From contig NZ_JAAVTK010000006.1 in the NCBI RefSeq assembly GCF_012275535.1, positions 227,139-291,138 on the forward strand: a stretch of 64,000 nt of DNA, written 5' to 3'. Below, piece after piece: positions 1 through 8,843 of this stretch. Position 1 is the first letter of the stretch. Each line of letters begins with the position of its first letter. Made by a program: the position numbers and the translations under genes. This stretch comes from Hymenobacter artigasi. GTDB lineage: Bacteria; Bacteroidota; Bacteroidia; Cytophagales; Hymenobacteraceae. Under the pieces are notes generated by a model, which made no database searches, was not told the DNA's origin, and saw only the letters and a program-made list of their open reading frames with translations.

Positions 1-184
1 AAGTTGTCGGCGAATAACTGTTCATTTGCTTTCTCACCCCTTTTTTCTTTCCCAGACGCACCACCAAAACCCTTGCCCTACTCCTTCCTGATGCTGGCCG
101 CTACCCTGGTAGTCGTGGATGGACAGGCACAAATTATGTAAGGCCAGCCACTGAATTGTGTAAACCCTGGCTGGATAGCCGCCG
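1..184. other. Unassigned left edge
   Basis: No gene can be supported here. One forward frame ends with a short hydrophobic stretch and a stop near 140, which could be the tail of a gene cut by the window edge, but it is too short to judge. An antisense reading frame (34-264) has no recognisable features. Confidence 0.3.
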
Positions 185-192
185 TACCTTTG
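185..192 (+). promoter_or_regulatory. Putative -7 box (TACCTTTG)
   Basis: Matches the Bacteroidota TAnnTTTG element exactly, 40 bases upstream of the TTG start of the HYC_CC_PP gene. No convincing -33 box was found. Confidence 0.45.
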
Positions 193-232
193 TACGCGGC
201 TATATCCTCCGCTAACTCGTTGTTCTGCTGCT

Positions 233-619
233 TTGAAGCGCCTCCTTAGTCTGTTCCTCCTCATCAGTTACCTGCTGTCCAGCCCCGGGTTGGTCTACAG
301 CATGCACTTCTGTGGGGAAACAATGACGGGCGTTTCGGTGGCTCACGAGGCAGCTTGCTGCTGCCCGGTGCCCAAAAAGCCCGCCGGCTGCTGCCACGAC
401 CAGAAGGTAACCAGTACCCTCAAAGATGTGAAGCTTAACACCGCGCAGCTCAAGCTGCCGGTGCTCTTGGCCGTGCCTGCGCCGCCCGAGTTGCGGCTGG
501 CCTACCGCTTGCCAATCCTCACTTATCCGGCCGATGAGCCGACCGCGCCGCTACGGGCTACTGCCGCCCCGCCGCCCGCCTGCCCCGCCTACGTGCGGGG
601 CCACGCCTTCCTGATTTAG
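233..619 (+). CDS. HYC_CC_PP family secreted protein
   Basis: A 128-residue protein with an N-terminal signal peptide (about residues 1-23, Leu-rich) followed by a Cys-rich patch: HFC (Cys27), a CCC triplet (42-44) and a CC pair (53-54) next to a PKKP segment. This order is the hallmark of the small Bacteroidota family named HYC_CC_PP; here the HYC is HFC. The biochemical role is unknown. Members often lie beside heavy-metal efflux genes, as here, so a periplasmic metal-linked role is plausible but inferred. The start codon is TTG; it places the signal peptide correctly and a TAnnTTTG box lies 40 bases upstream. The C-terminal half is Pro/Ala-rich and not informative. Confidence 0.7.
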   Translation: MKRLLSLFLLISYLLSSPGLVYSMHFCGETMTGVSVAHEAACCCPVPKKPAGCCHDQKVTSTLKDVKLNTAQLKLPVLLAVPAPPELRLAYRLPILTYPADEPTAPLRATAAPPPACPAYVRGHAFLI

Positions 620-690
620 CTTTTGGGTGTTGCCTGGTGCCCCCGGCCGTTCGGCCGTGGGGCTTTCGCGCGTACGGCTGTTTTTGAGAA

Positions 691-799
691 AGTCATGCTG
701 AGCGCAGTCGAAGCATCTCTACCGCGTAAGTAATCAATGCTGGTAGCAACGAAGCAGGAGAGATGCTTCGACAAGCGGACGCCAGATGAAGCATGACGT
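691..799. repeat. Palindromic repeat, family A (degenerate copy)
   Basis: The left arm begins GTCATGCTGAGCGCAG and the right arm ends GCATGACGT, the signature of the most abundant repeat in the window. The right arm is disturbed by extra sequence around 770-790. It lies between the HYC_CC_PP gene and cusA, and its right end supplies an ATG (793) that is in frame with cusA but is unlikely to be the true start. Confidence 0.75.
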
Positions 800-846
800 G
801 CTGCCGAAATCCTGAACAGCCTCCTCAACTACCAGCAACTAATCAA

Positions 847-2205
847 ATGATTGAGCGACTTATTTCCTTATCCCTGCGCAACCGGGGCGTGGTGCTGCTG
901 CTATCGGCCGCACTGCTGGTGTGGGGCATTTTCTCCATCCGGGCCAGCAAGATTGACGCGATTCCCGACTTGTCCGAAAACCAGGTGATTGTGTTCACCG
1001 AGTGGGCCGGGCGCGGGCCGCAGATTATCGAGGACCAGGTGACGTATCCGCTCGTGACCAACCTGCAGGGGCTGGCCCAGGTTAAAGCCGTGCGCGCCGC
1101 CTCCATGTTCGGCATGAGTTTCGTGTACGTCATTTTTAACGATAACACCGACATCTACTGGGCCCGCGAGCGGGTGCTGGAGCGCCTCAACTACGCCCAG
1201 CGCCTGCTGCCGGCCGGCCTCACGCCCACCCTGGGCCCCGATGGCACGGGCGTGGGACATGTGCTCTGGTACACCCTTAACGCGCCCAAGCTGGACCTGG
1301 GCGAGCAGCGCGCCCTGCAGGATTGGTACGTGAAATTCGGCCTGCAAACCGTGCCCGGCGTGAGCGAGGTGGCCAGCTTCGGCGGCTTCCAGCCCGAGTA
1401 CCAAGTGACCGTGGACCCTACCAAGCTCACCTATTACAACGTGAGTTTGCCGCAGGTGCTGGCGGCGGTGCGCAGCAACAATAACGAGGCCGGCGGGCGC
1501 AAATTTGAGCAGGGCGGCACGGGCTACATCATCAAAACCAACGGCTACATCCAGGACGTGGCCACTCTCGAAAACGTGCCGGTGCTCACCCGCCCCAACG
1601 GCGTGCCCCTGCGCCTGCGCGACCTGGGTACGGTGCAAATGACCGGCGAAGCTCGCCTCGGCATCTTTGACCACAACGGCCAGGGCGAGGCCGTAGGTGG
1701 CATCGTGGTGATGCGCTACGGCGAGAACGCCGACGAGGTAATTACCCGCGTGAAGGCCAAAATGACCGAAGTAGCCAAGGGCCTGCCCGCCGGCGTGTCG
1801 TTCAACATCGTGTACGACCGCAGCGGCCTCATCGAAGAATCGGTGGCCAACATCCAGCACACGCTGCTGGAGGAAATGGCCGTGGTGTCGCTGGTGGTGT
1901 TGGTCTTCCTCTTCCACTGGCGCAGCGCCCTGAGCATCCTGCTCCAGATTCCGATTACCATCGCGGCCAGCTTCATTCTGCTCAATGCCTTTGGCATCTC
2001 GTCCAATATTATGTCGCTGACGGGCATTGCGCTGGCCATTGGGGTGATTGTCGATAACGGTATTGTGATGGCCGAGAATGCTTACCGCAACCTGGCGCTG
2101 CATCAGGCGGCCGAGGAAGCGGCGGGTGCGGGCATACCCGAGCCGCCGGGTATTAAAAAGAACGTCATGCCGAGCGCAGCCGAGGCATCTCGCGTGCAGC
2201 AGTAA
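847..2205 (+). CDS. cusA: CusA/CzcA-type RND metal efflux pump, N-terminal half (gene disrupted)
   Basis: Encodes the first 452 residues of an inner-membrane RND pump of the heavy-metal efflux (HME) family: TM1 (about residues 12-30), the first porter domain, then TM2-TM4 ending in the conserved ALAIGVIVDNGIVMAEN helix. The preferred start is ATG 847 (MIERLISLSL), typical for CusA/CzcA; an in-frame ATG at 793 lies inside a repeat. The frame is terminated by a palindromic repeat at 2162-2261, so the last ~15 residues are encoded by the repeat. The C-terminal half continues in another frame from 2310. The break falls in the cytoplasmic TM4-TM5 linker; the product may be inactive, or may assemble with the second half. 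Confidence 0.85.
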   Translation: MIERLISLSLRNRGVVLLLSAALLVWGIFSIRASKIDAIPDLSENQVIVFTEWAGRGPQIIEDQVTYPLVTNLQGLAQVKAVRAASMFGMSFVYVIFNDNTDIYWARERVLERLNYAQRLLPAGLTPTLGPDGTGVGHVLWYTLNAPKLDLGEQRALQDWYVKFGLQTVPGVSEVASFGGFQPEYQVTVDPTKLTYYNVSLPQVLAAVRSNNNEAGGRKFEQGGTGYIIKTNGYIQDVATLENVPVLTRPNGVPLRLRDLGTVQMTGEARLGIFDHNGQGEAVGGIVVMRYGENADEVITRVKAKMTEVAKGLPAGVSFNIVYDRSGLIEESVANIQHTLLEEMAVVSLVVLVFLFHWRSALSILLQIPITIAASFILLNAFGISSNIMSLTGIALAIGVIVDNGIVMAENAYRNLALHQAAEEAAGAGIPEPPGIKKNVMPSAAEASRVQQ

Positions 2206-2261
2206 TCAATCCGATTGCAACGAAGCGAGCGAGATGCTTCGACTTCGCTCAGCATGACGTT
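2162..2261. repeat. Palindromic repeat, family A, inside cusA
   Basis: About 100 bp with inverted arms starting AACGTCATGCCGAGCG and ending CGCTCAGCATGACGTT. It breaks the pump gene: it adds a stop codon at 2203-2205 and shifts the frame. It is followed by a short direct repeat (AAGTCCCCAAGACC, twice, 2272-2303) before the ATG at 2310. Confidence 0.85.
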
Positions 2262-2309
2262 TTTTCAAGCTAAGTCCCCAAGACCCAAAGTCCCCAAGAC
2301 CCCATCATC

Positions 2310-4202
2310 ATGACTAACGACGAACGCCTCGCCATCATCGAGAAATCCAGCCAGCAGGTGTCGCGGGGCATTTTCTTCTCCACGATTATCATCGTGGCGT
2401 CGTTTCTGCCGGTTTTTCTGCTCACCGGGCAGGAGGGCAAGCTGTTTCACCCGCTGGCTTATACCAAGACGTTTATTCTGCTGATTGATGCCGTGCTGGC
2501 CGTGACGCTGGCTCCTGTGCTGCTGTCCTTTTTCATGAAGGGCAAGTTTAAAACCGAAGAGCAAAACCCCATCAACCGGGGGCTGGAGCGGGTGTATGCG
2601 CCGCTCATCAACTGGTGCCTGACGTGGCGCAAAACCACCATTGCCATCAACCTGCTGCTGCTGGCCATCAGCATTCCGCTGCTCCTGAGTTTGGGCACCG
2701 AGTTTATGCCCCCGCTCGACGAGGGCTCGATTCTGTTCATGCCCATCACGCAGCCCGACGTGTCGAACACCGAGGTGAAGCGCATTTTGCAGGTGCAGGA
2801 CCGCATCATCATGCAGGTGCCCGAGGTGAAGGGCGTGCTGGGCAAGGCCGGCCGGGCCAGCACCGCCACCGACAACGCCCCGCTGAGCATGATTGAAACC
2901 ATCATTCAGCTCAAGCCGCGCAGCGATTGGCGGGCCGGCATGACCAAAGCCAAGCTGATTGAGGAGCTGAACGGCAAGCTGCAAATCCCCGGCGTGGTGA
3001 ACGGCTGGACCCAGCCCATCATCAACCGCATCAACATGCTGAGCACCGGCATCCGTACCGACGTGGGCGTGAAAGTTTACGGCCAGCAGCTCGATACCAT
3101 TTACCAAGTGTCGCAGCGGGTACGAGCGGCCCTGACCGGCGTGCCCGGCGTGCAGGACCTCTACGTGGACCCCATCACGGGCGGTAAGTACCTACAGATT
3201 GACCTGAAACGCGACCAGCTGGCCCGCTACGGCCTCACCGTGGACCAGGTGAATGAGGTAGTGGAAATGGCCATCGGGGGCGCGCCAGTGGCCAGCACCG
3301 TGGAAGGCCGGCGGCGCTTCGCCATCGGCGTACGCCTGGCCGAGGACTTCCGCAACAGCCTGCCCGCGCTGGGCCGCATCCCCATCCAGACCACCGCCTA
3401 CGGCCCGGTACCGCTCTCGGCCGTGGCGTCGCTGCGCTTCGAGAACGGCCCGCCCATGATTAACTCCGAAAACGCCCAGTTGCGTGGCGCAGTCCTCTTC
3501 AATGTGCGGGGCCGCGACTTGGGCGGCACCGTGAGCGAGGCCATGAAAAAGGTGCAGAGCATGCAGGGCAAGCTGCCCGCCGGCTACTACCTGGAATGGA
3601 GTGGGCAGTACGAAAACCTCATCAGCTCGCAGCGCACGCTGCTTTTCATTCTGCCCATCGTGCTGGTGGTGATTTTCGGCTGCCTGTACTTCGCCTTCCA
3701 CTCAGTACGCGAGGCGCTGCTGAGCCTGGTCACCATTCCGTTCGCCCTCATTGGCGGGGCCTACATGGTGTATTTCTATGGGGTGCATTTGTCGGTGGCG
3801 GTGGCCGTGGGCTTCATCGCCCTGTTCGGGCTGGCCGTAGAGACGGGCGTCATCATGGTCATCTACCTCAATGACGCCATGCAGCAGCTGGTGGCCCGCA
3901 AAGGCAATTCGAGCGAGACTATCACGAAGCAGGATTTGCGCGACGCCGTTTTTCACGGCGCGGCCAAGCGGCTGCGGCCCAAGCTGATGACCGTGTCGGT
4001 GGCGCTGTTCGGGCTGGTGCCGGTGCTTTGGGCCACGGGCACGGGCTCCGACGTGATGCTGCCCATCGTACTGCCCATGATTGGCGGCGTGTTCACGTCC
4101 TCGACGCACATTCTGCTGGTTACACCGCTCATTTTTCTGATGACCAAGGAATACGAGCTGCGCAAGTTCGGCAAGCTGGACGTGCTGGCGGTGACGCATT
4201 AA
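2310..4202 (+). CDS. cusA: CusA/CzcA-type RND metal efflux pump, C-terminal half (gene disrupted)
   Basis: The 630-residue product resumes the RND pump at the TM4-TM5 linker: an amphipathic stretch (ERLAIIEKSSQQVSRG), TM5 with the conserved FFSTIIIVASFLPVFLLTG, TM6, the second porter domain with its docking region, and TM7-TM12. Together with the first half it totals about 1070 residues, near the normal length for CusA/CzcA, so little coding sequence is lost. ATG 2310 is the first sensible start; no ribosome-binding site is apparent, which is normal in this phylum. Whether it is translated separately is unknown. The downstream TolC and CusB genes indicate an intact tripartite locus before the insertion. 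Confidence 0.85.
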   Translation: MTNDERLAIIEKSSQQVSRGIFFSTIIIVASFLPVFLLTGQEGKLFHPLAYTKTFILLIDAVLAVTLAPVLLSFFMKGKFKTEEQNPINRGLERVYAPLINWCLTWRKTTIAINLLLLAISIPLLLSLGTEFMPPLDEGSILFMPITQPDVSNTEVKRILQVQDRIIMQVPEVKGVLGKAGRASTATDNAPLSMIETIIQLKPRSDWRAGMTKAKLIEELNGKLQIPGVVNGWTQPIINRINMLSTGIRTDVGVKVYGQQLDTIYQVSQRVRAALTGVPGVQDLYVDPITGGKYLQIDLKRDQLARYGLTVDQVNEVVEMAIGGAPVASTVEGRRRFAIGVRLAEDFRNSLPALGRIPIQTTAYGPVPLSAVASLRFENGPPMINSENAQLRGAVLFNVRGRDLGGTVSEAMKKVQSMQGKLPAGYYLEWSGQYENLISSQRTLLFILPIVLVVIFGCLYFAFHSVREALLSLVTIPFALIGGAYMVYFYGVHLSVAVAVGFIALFGLAVETGVIMVIYLNDAMQQLVARKGNSSETITKQDLRDAVFHGAAKRLRPKLMTVSVALFGLVPVLWATGTGSDVMLPIVLPMIGGVFTSSTHILLVTPLIFLMTKEYELRKFGKLDVLAVTH

Positions 4203-4220
4203 AGGACATTCTGGCGTCAA

Positions 4221-4404
4221 CCTCACCCCCTGACCCCTGCCGGGCACGGCCCCTCTCCAAAAAAGAGGGGCACCGGAAATGCCTTTGATGGGCACATTAT
4301 TTATTTTAAATACTGATAGTCAATAAGTTTAAACAATAAATAACAACACCTTCTCCGAACCGGTGCCCCCTCTTTTTTGGAGAGGGGGCCGGGGGGTGGG
4401 GTTA
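4221..4404. repeat. Inverted repeat, family C (CCTCACCCC type)
   Basis: The left arm (4221-4280) carries CCTCACCCC, GGGCACGGCCCC and CTCTCCAAAAAAGAGGGG; the right arm (4361-4404) carries the complement, ending GGGGTGGGGTTAC. About 80 bp of AT-rich sequence separates them. It fills the gap between cusA and the TolC gene and ends 16 bases before the TolC ATG, so it may form a strong mRNA hairpin within the operon. A related copy lies inside the glycosyltransferase gene at 61.7-61.9 kb. Confidence 0.75.
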
Positions 4405-4419
4405 CCCGCCAGAACGACC

Positions 4420-5664
4420 ATGCTCAACTACCTAAAAATCATTTTGCTCCTGCTGGCCCTACCGGCCCGCGCCCAGCAGCCCCGGCTGCCGCTCGACTCG
4501 GTGCTGCACGCCATCCAGACCCGCAACCCGGCCCTGCGCCAGTACGACGCCCGCGCCCGCGCCAAAGACGCCGCCGTGGCTGGTGCTACCACCTGGGAGC
4601 CGCCCAAAATCAGCGCCGGCTACTGGATGACGCCCTATAACCAGCGGCCCATCAAGGAGATGAACAACGGCCAGGGCATGGGCATGCAGATGGTGTCGGT
4701 GGAGCAGCAGCTGCCCAACCCGGCCAAGCAGCGGGCCAAGCGCGACTACCTGGCCAGCCAGGCCGCCGTGGAGCAGGCCGACCAGACCGCCAGCTTCAAC
4801 GAGTTGCGCGCCCGGGCCCGCACGCTGTATTACGGCCGGGCAGTGCTCGAAAAGAAGCTGAAAGTACTGGATGAGAGCGACGTGCTGCTCGACTTCCTGC
4901 TGAAGATTGCCCAGGCCCGCTACCCGTATAACCAGACCACGCTGGCCAGCATCTACCAGGTGCAGGCCCGGGTGGCCCAGCACGGCAACGACCACGCCCG
5001 CCTCTACGGCCAATTGCGCCAGCAAACCATCGGCCTGAATACCTTGATGGCCCGCAACCCCGAAGACGAGTTTGCCGTGGATACCCTGCTGCCCACCTCA
5101 TTTGCCGGCCCGTACCCCGACACCGCCGCCCTGGCCGCCCGCCGCTCCGACGTGCGCCGCCTCGACCGCAGCCTGGCCGTGGTCCGCCTCAGCCAGCAGG
5201 TGGAAGCCAGCCGCCGCCGCCCCGATTTCGGCCTGCGCTACGACCACATGAACGGCATCGGCAACACCCCCAACCAGTTTTCGGTGATGGGCATGGTTAC
5301 GCTGCCCTTCGCGCCGTGGTCGGCCCGCGAGTACAAGGCCAACACCGCTGCCCTGGGCTACGAGGCGCAGGCCGTGCAGCAGCAGCGCGCCAGCCTGCTC
5401 AACGACGCGGCCGGCCGCATCACCACCCTGCAATCGGACCTGCGGGTGCAGCGCGAGCAGCTGCTCAACTACGAGCGGGGCGTGCTGCCCGCCCTGCGCA
5501 AAACCTACCAGGTCACGCTGCTGGCCTATCAGCAGAACACCGCCCAGCTGCCCGCCGTGGTCGAAGCCCTCGACGCCTGGCTAATGGCCCGGTTGCAGTA
5601 CCTCGATACCCAATATGAACTCATGACCCTTCATGTGCGCTATGACCAGGAACTTGAGCAATAG
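4420..5664 (+). CDS. TolC-like outer-membrane efflux channel
   Basis: A 414-residue outer-membrane factor with a signal peptide (LKIILLLLALPARAQ, residues about 4-18) and long amphipathic helices rich in Ala, Gln, Arg and Leu, typical of the TolC/CusC periplasmic tunnel. Two similar halves can be seen, each with a TLALAIQRNP-like opening (here VLHAIQTRNPALRQ). It should link the RND pump and the CusB adaptors to the outer membrane. ATG 4420 is chosen because it starts the signal peptide; upstream in-frame codons belong to the family C repeat. It overlaps the adaptor gene by 32 bases, which supports co-transcription. Confidence 0.85.
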   Translation: MLNYLKIILLLLALPARAQQPRLPLDSVLHAIQTRNPALRQYDARARAKDAAVAGATTWEPPKISAGYWMTPYNQRPIKEMNNGQGMGMQMVSVEQQLPNPAKQRAKRDYLASQAAVEQADQTASFNELRARARTLYYGRAVLEKKLKVLDESDVLLDFLLKIAQARYPYNQTTLASIYQVQARVAQHGNDHARLYGQLRQQTIGLNTLMARNPEDEFAVDTLLPTSFAGPYPDTAALAARRSDVRRLDRSLAVVRLSQQVEASRRRPDFGLRYDHMNGIGNTPNQFSVMGMVTLPFAPWSAREYKANTAALGYEAQAVQQQRASLLNDAAGRITTLQSDLRVQREQLLNYERGVLPALRKTYQVTLLAYQQNTAQLPAVVEALDAWLMARLQYLDTQYELMTLHVRYDQELEQ

Positions 5665-7054
5665 CCCCCGCCGCCGCTACTGGCTGTCCCTACTCCTAGT
5701 GCTAGCCCTGCTGGCCGGCTGCCACGGCCAGGCCCACGGCCCCGAGTCGCAAGCCCCCGCCCAGCCGGTCGCCAGCACGGCAGCCATGCAGTACACCTGC
5801 CCCATGCACCCCCAGATTGTGCGCGACGCCCCCGGCCAGTGCCCCATCTGCGGCATGGACCTGGTGCCCAAGGTGCTCGACAACGCGGCCGCCGCCGCTG
5901 CTGCCCCCACCGACCTAAACCAAGTGAGCCAGGCTCCCAACGCCGCCGTGCTGGCAGCCGTGGCCACGGTGCGCCCCGTAGCCGAAGGCGTGGCAGTTGA
6001 TACCCTCACCCTGCCGGGCGTGGTGGAATACGACCCGCGCCGCAGCCGGGCGGTAGCGGCCCGCTTCGGCGGCCGCATCGAGCAGCTGGCGGTGCGCTTC
6101 AACTACCAGCCCGTGCGGCGGGGCCAGAAGCTGCTTGAGCTCTACAGTCCCGAGCTGGTAACGGCCGAGCAGGAGCTGATTTTCGTGCTGGAAAACGACG
6201 CTGACAACGCGCCGCTGGTGGCCGGGGCCCGACAGAAACTGCGCCTGCTGGGCCTCACCGACCAGCAGCTCGCGGGTCTGGCCCGCACGCGCCGGCCTAG
6301 CTACCGGGTGGCCGTTTTCAGCCCCTATGATGGCTATGTGGTGGAAACCCTGGCGACTGCCGCGCCCGCTCCGGCTATTGGGGCCGCCGCTACCGGGGGC
6401 ATGAGCGCCAGCCCCGAACCGGGCATGAGTGCCGGCGCGGCCAGCGCTACGGCAGGTAGTTCGGCTGCCGGCCCGGCGCAGCCTCAGTCGCTCACCCTCC
6501 GGGAAGGGGCCTACGTGAGCACCGGCCAGACCTTGTTTCAGGTGGTAAATACCGACCAGGTGTGGGGCATTTTTCAGCCCACCCCGGCCGAGCTGGGCCG
6601 CTTGCACCCCGGCCAGACGTTGCGCGTGGTGGCCGAGGGCACCAACCTGCCCCCCCGGACGGCCCGCCTCGATTTGGTGGAGCCCGAGTTCCGCTCCGGG
6701 GCCAGCGTGGCGGCCGTGCGGGTGTACCTGCCCAACCCGCAGGGCCGGCTGCGGCGCGGCCAGCGCCTGACCGGGCACCTGGTGCCCACCGCCGCGCCGG
6801 CCGGGGCCGGGAGCTTCTGGCTGCCCCGCGCCGCCGTGGTAGACCTAGGCACGCGCCAGGTGGCCTTTGTGCGGCGTGGGGCCACGTTTGTGCCGGTGGC
6901 CGTGCAGGTGGACCAGCGCACTGCCAGCCAGGTGCAGGTGCTGCACGGCCTCACCGGCTCCGAAGAAGTGGCCGCCAATGGCCAGTATCTGATTGATAGC
7001 GAAGGCTTCATTCAGACCTCCGCCAACGCTACTAACCCGCCCGCCCATGACTAA
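5633..7054 (+). CDS. cusB: CusB-like periplasmic adaptor with one heavy-metal-binding domain
   Basis: A 473-residue membrane-fusion protein. Residues 1-30 form a lipoprotein signal (LLAGC, lipid Cys30). Residues 54-79 form a heavy-metal-binding (HMBD/YHS-like) module, YTCPMHP...CPICGMDL, with Cys, Met and His as likely Cu(I)/Ag(I) ligands. The rest is the usual hairpin, lipoyl-like, beta-barrel and membrane-proximal domains. A Gly/Ala/Ser/Met-rich insert (about residues 240-285) splits the lipoyl-like part and is probably disordered. Start: ATG 5633, or ATG 5642 three codons later. It overlaps the TolC gene upstream and the second adaptor downstream (8 bases). Confidence 0.85.
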   Translation: MCAMTRNLSNSPRRRYWLSLLLVLALLAGCHGQAHGPESQAPAQPVASTAAMQYTCPMHPQIVRDAPGQCPICGMDLVPKVLDNAAAAAAAPTDLNQVSQAPNAAVLAAVATVRPVAEGVAVDTLTLPGVVEYDPRRSRAVAARFGGRIEQLAVRFNYQPVRRGQKLLELYSPELVTAEQELIFVLENDADNAPLVAGARQKLRLLGLTDQQLAGLARTRRPSYRVAVFSPYDGYVVETLATAAPAPAIGAAATGGMSASPEPGMSAGAASATAGSSAAGPAQPQSLTLREGAYVSTGQTLFQVVNTDQVWGIFQPTPAELGRLHPGQTLRVVAEGTNLPPRTARLDLVEPEFRSGASVAAVRVYLPNPQGRLRRGQRLTGHLVPTAAPAGAGSFWLPRAAVVDLGTRQVAFVRRGATFVPVAVQVDQRTASQVQVLHGLTGSEEVAANGQYLIDSEGFIQTSANATNPPAHD

Positions 7055-8519
7055 GCTCCTCCCCAAAAAGCCCTTGCAAACCCGCTGGCGGCGGTGGCTG
7101 CTGCTGCTGATGGCCGGGCTGCTGCTCGGCGCGGCGGCCTGCCAGCAGGCCAAGCCCGACCCTGAAAACACGGCTGAGTCGGCGGCTTACTACACCTGCC
7201 CGATGCATCCGCAAATCCACGCCGATGCGCCGGGGGACTGCCCCATCTGCCACATGCACCTGGTGGCGGTGCAGCCGGCCGTCACCCAAAAGAAGCCGGC
7301 GGCGGCCTCCGTCGTTTACACCTGCCCCATGCACCCGCAGGTGCGCGAAAAGCAGCCCGGCAGCTGCCCCATCTGCGGCATGGACCTCGTGAAAACGTCG
7401 AGCCGCCCGGCCATCAGCCAACTGCCGGACACCGATTTGGCTACCAACGACCTCATCCTCACGGCCCAGCAGCTGGCGCTGGGCAATATCCAGGTACAGA
7501 CGCTGGGTTCCGGCCCGGCTGCCACCGCCGGCACGCTCCAAACCGAAATACCCGCACCCCAGGCCGTGCTGACCGGTACCGTCACGGCCAATGCTCGGCG
7601 CACCGAAAGCATCAGCAGTCGCGTGGCGGGCCGTGTCGAGAAGCTCTACGTGCGCCAGACCGGGCAGCTGCTGCGACGGGGTGCGCCGCTGTTTGCGGTA
7701 TATAGCGAGGAGCTGCAAACCCTGCAGCGCGAGTACCTGCTGGCGCTGGCCCAGGACCTGCAGGTGGCTGAGCCCACCTACCGCCACTTCGCCGAAGCCA
7801 CCGCTCAGAAGCTGCGGCTGCTCGGCGTGTCGGGCGCGCAGCTGCGGCAGCTGGCCCAAAGCGGCAAGCCCAGCCCCCTGGTCACCTACTACAGCCCCCG
7901 CACCGGCACGGTGCAAACCCTGGATGTGGTGCAGGGCCAGTACGTGGCCGAGGGCTCTCCCCTCCTCACTCTCACGGACTTGAGCAGCGTGTGGGTGGAA
8001 GCGCAGCTTTACCCGGCCGAGGCCAACCGGCTGCCCCTGGGCCAAACGGTGGCCGTGCAGGTAGCCGGCCAGGCAAACCCCGTGCGGGGCAAAGTCGTAT
8101 TCCTCAGCCCCGAGCTAAGCGGCGGCAGCCAGTTGACGCTGGCCCGCATCGAGGTGCCCAACCCCGCCGGCCGCCTCCAGCCCGGGGCCCAGGCCAACGT
8201 GCTGGTCAACAGCCTTCCAGCAGCCCTTGCTACCCGCCCCGAGGCGTCGGTGGCCGCTGCTAACGAGCCTACGCTCCGCGTACCGCCGGCCGCAATTATC
8301 CACAACGGGGCCGTGAGCTACGTATGGAAGCAAACCGGCGAGCGGCAGTTTCGGCGGGTGCGGGTGCGCCTCGGCGAGGGTACCGGTGCCGCCGTGCCGG
8401 TGCTGGACGGCCTGCAGGCTGGCGACGCGGTGGTAACCACCGGGGCCTACCTGCTGGAAAGCGAATTCACCCTGCGCCAGGGAGCTGACGACGACCACAT
8501 GAGCGGCATGGCCATGTAG
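7047..8519 (+). CDS. cusB: Second CusB-like periplasmic adaptor with two heavy-metal-binding domains
   Basis: A 490-residue adaptor paralogous to its neighbour. It has a lipoprotein signal (GAAAC, Cys32) and two HMBD modules: residues 49-73, in which the usual CGM is changed to CHM (CPICHMHL), and residues 91-115 with the standard CPICGMDL. The membrane-fusion domains follow, and the C-terminus ends in a His/Met-rich tail (DDDHMSGMAM) that could bind metal. ATG 7047 overlaps the previous stop codon; the in-frame codon at 6993 would add 18 residues without a signal peptide. The two adaptors may form a mixed hexamer or work in sequence; this is inference. Confidence 0.85.
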   Translation: MTKLLPKKPLQTRWRRWLLLLMAGLLLGAAACQQAKPDPENTAESAAYYTCPMHPQIHADAPGDCPICHMHLVAVQPAVTQKKPAAASVVYTCPMHPQVREKQPGSCPICGMDLVKTSSRPAISQLPDTDLATNDLILTAQQLALGNIQVQTLGSGPAATAGTLQTEIPAPQAVLTGTVTANARRTESISSRVAGRVEKLYVRQTGQLLRRGAPLFAVYSEELQTLQREYLLALAQDLQVAEPTYRHFAEATAQKLRLLGVSGAQLRQLAQSGKPSPLVTYYSPRTGTVQTLDVVQGQYVAEGSPLLTLTDLSSVWVEAQLYPAEANRLPLGQTVAVQVAGQANPVRGKVVFLSPELSGGSQLTLARIEVPNPAGRLQPGAQANVLVNSLPAALATRPEASVAAANEPTLRVPPAAIIHNGAVSYVWKQTGERQFRRVRVRLGEGTGAAVPVLDGLQAGDAVVTTGAYLLESEFTLRQGADDDHMSGMAM

Positions 8520-8594
8520 CGCCTCAACCAACTAATTCAACCCCGCTTCGGGCTGCGGCTCAGCTCGTTTTTATTTCCATTTTTTCTTAACCTC

Positions 8595-8843
8595 ATGAAC
8601 AAGTTCCTCGCTTACAGCCTGACCCTGGCCAGCCTCACCCTATTCGCCACCAGCTGCTCCGATAACAAGAGCACCACCGAAACCACCACAACTACCCCCA
8701 CCGCTACAGTGCCAGCCTCCGACAGCACCGCTTCGCCCGCTGGCACGGCCACAGTCTACACCTGCCCCATGCACCCCGAAGTGGTGGCCAGCCAGCCCGG
8801 CCAGTGCCCGAAATGCGGCATGGACCTAGTGGTAAAAAAGTAG
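8595..8843 (+). CDS. Small lipoprotein with heavy-metal-binding domain
   Basis: An 82-residue protein with a lipoprotein signal (lipid Cys21 in ATSC), a Thr/Ser/Pro-rich linker (residues 22-54) and one HMBD module (residues 55-79, YTCPMHPEV...CPKCGMDL). It is almost the minimum needed for a membrane-tethered metal-binding peptide and may deliver or buffer Cu(I)/Ag(I) for the adaptors. It follows the second adaptor by 75 bases and is probably the last gene of the locus. Its metal ligands are fully conserved. Confidence 0.85.
   Translation: MNKFLAYSLTLASLTLFATSCSDNKSTTETTTTTPTATVPASDSTASPAGTATVYTCPMHPEVVASQPGQCPKCGMDLVVKK

Noticed and set aside
793..846. Upstream ATG extension of cusA
   Set aside because: The ATG lies in a family A repeat and adds 18 residues absent from RND pumps; ATG 847 gives the family N-terminus.
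901..2103. Long antisense open frame over cusA
   Set aside because: His/Gln-rich composition typical of the reverse of a GC-rich gene; cusA on the plus strand has full family support.
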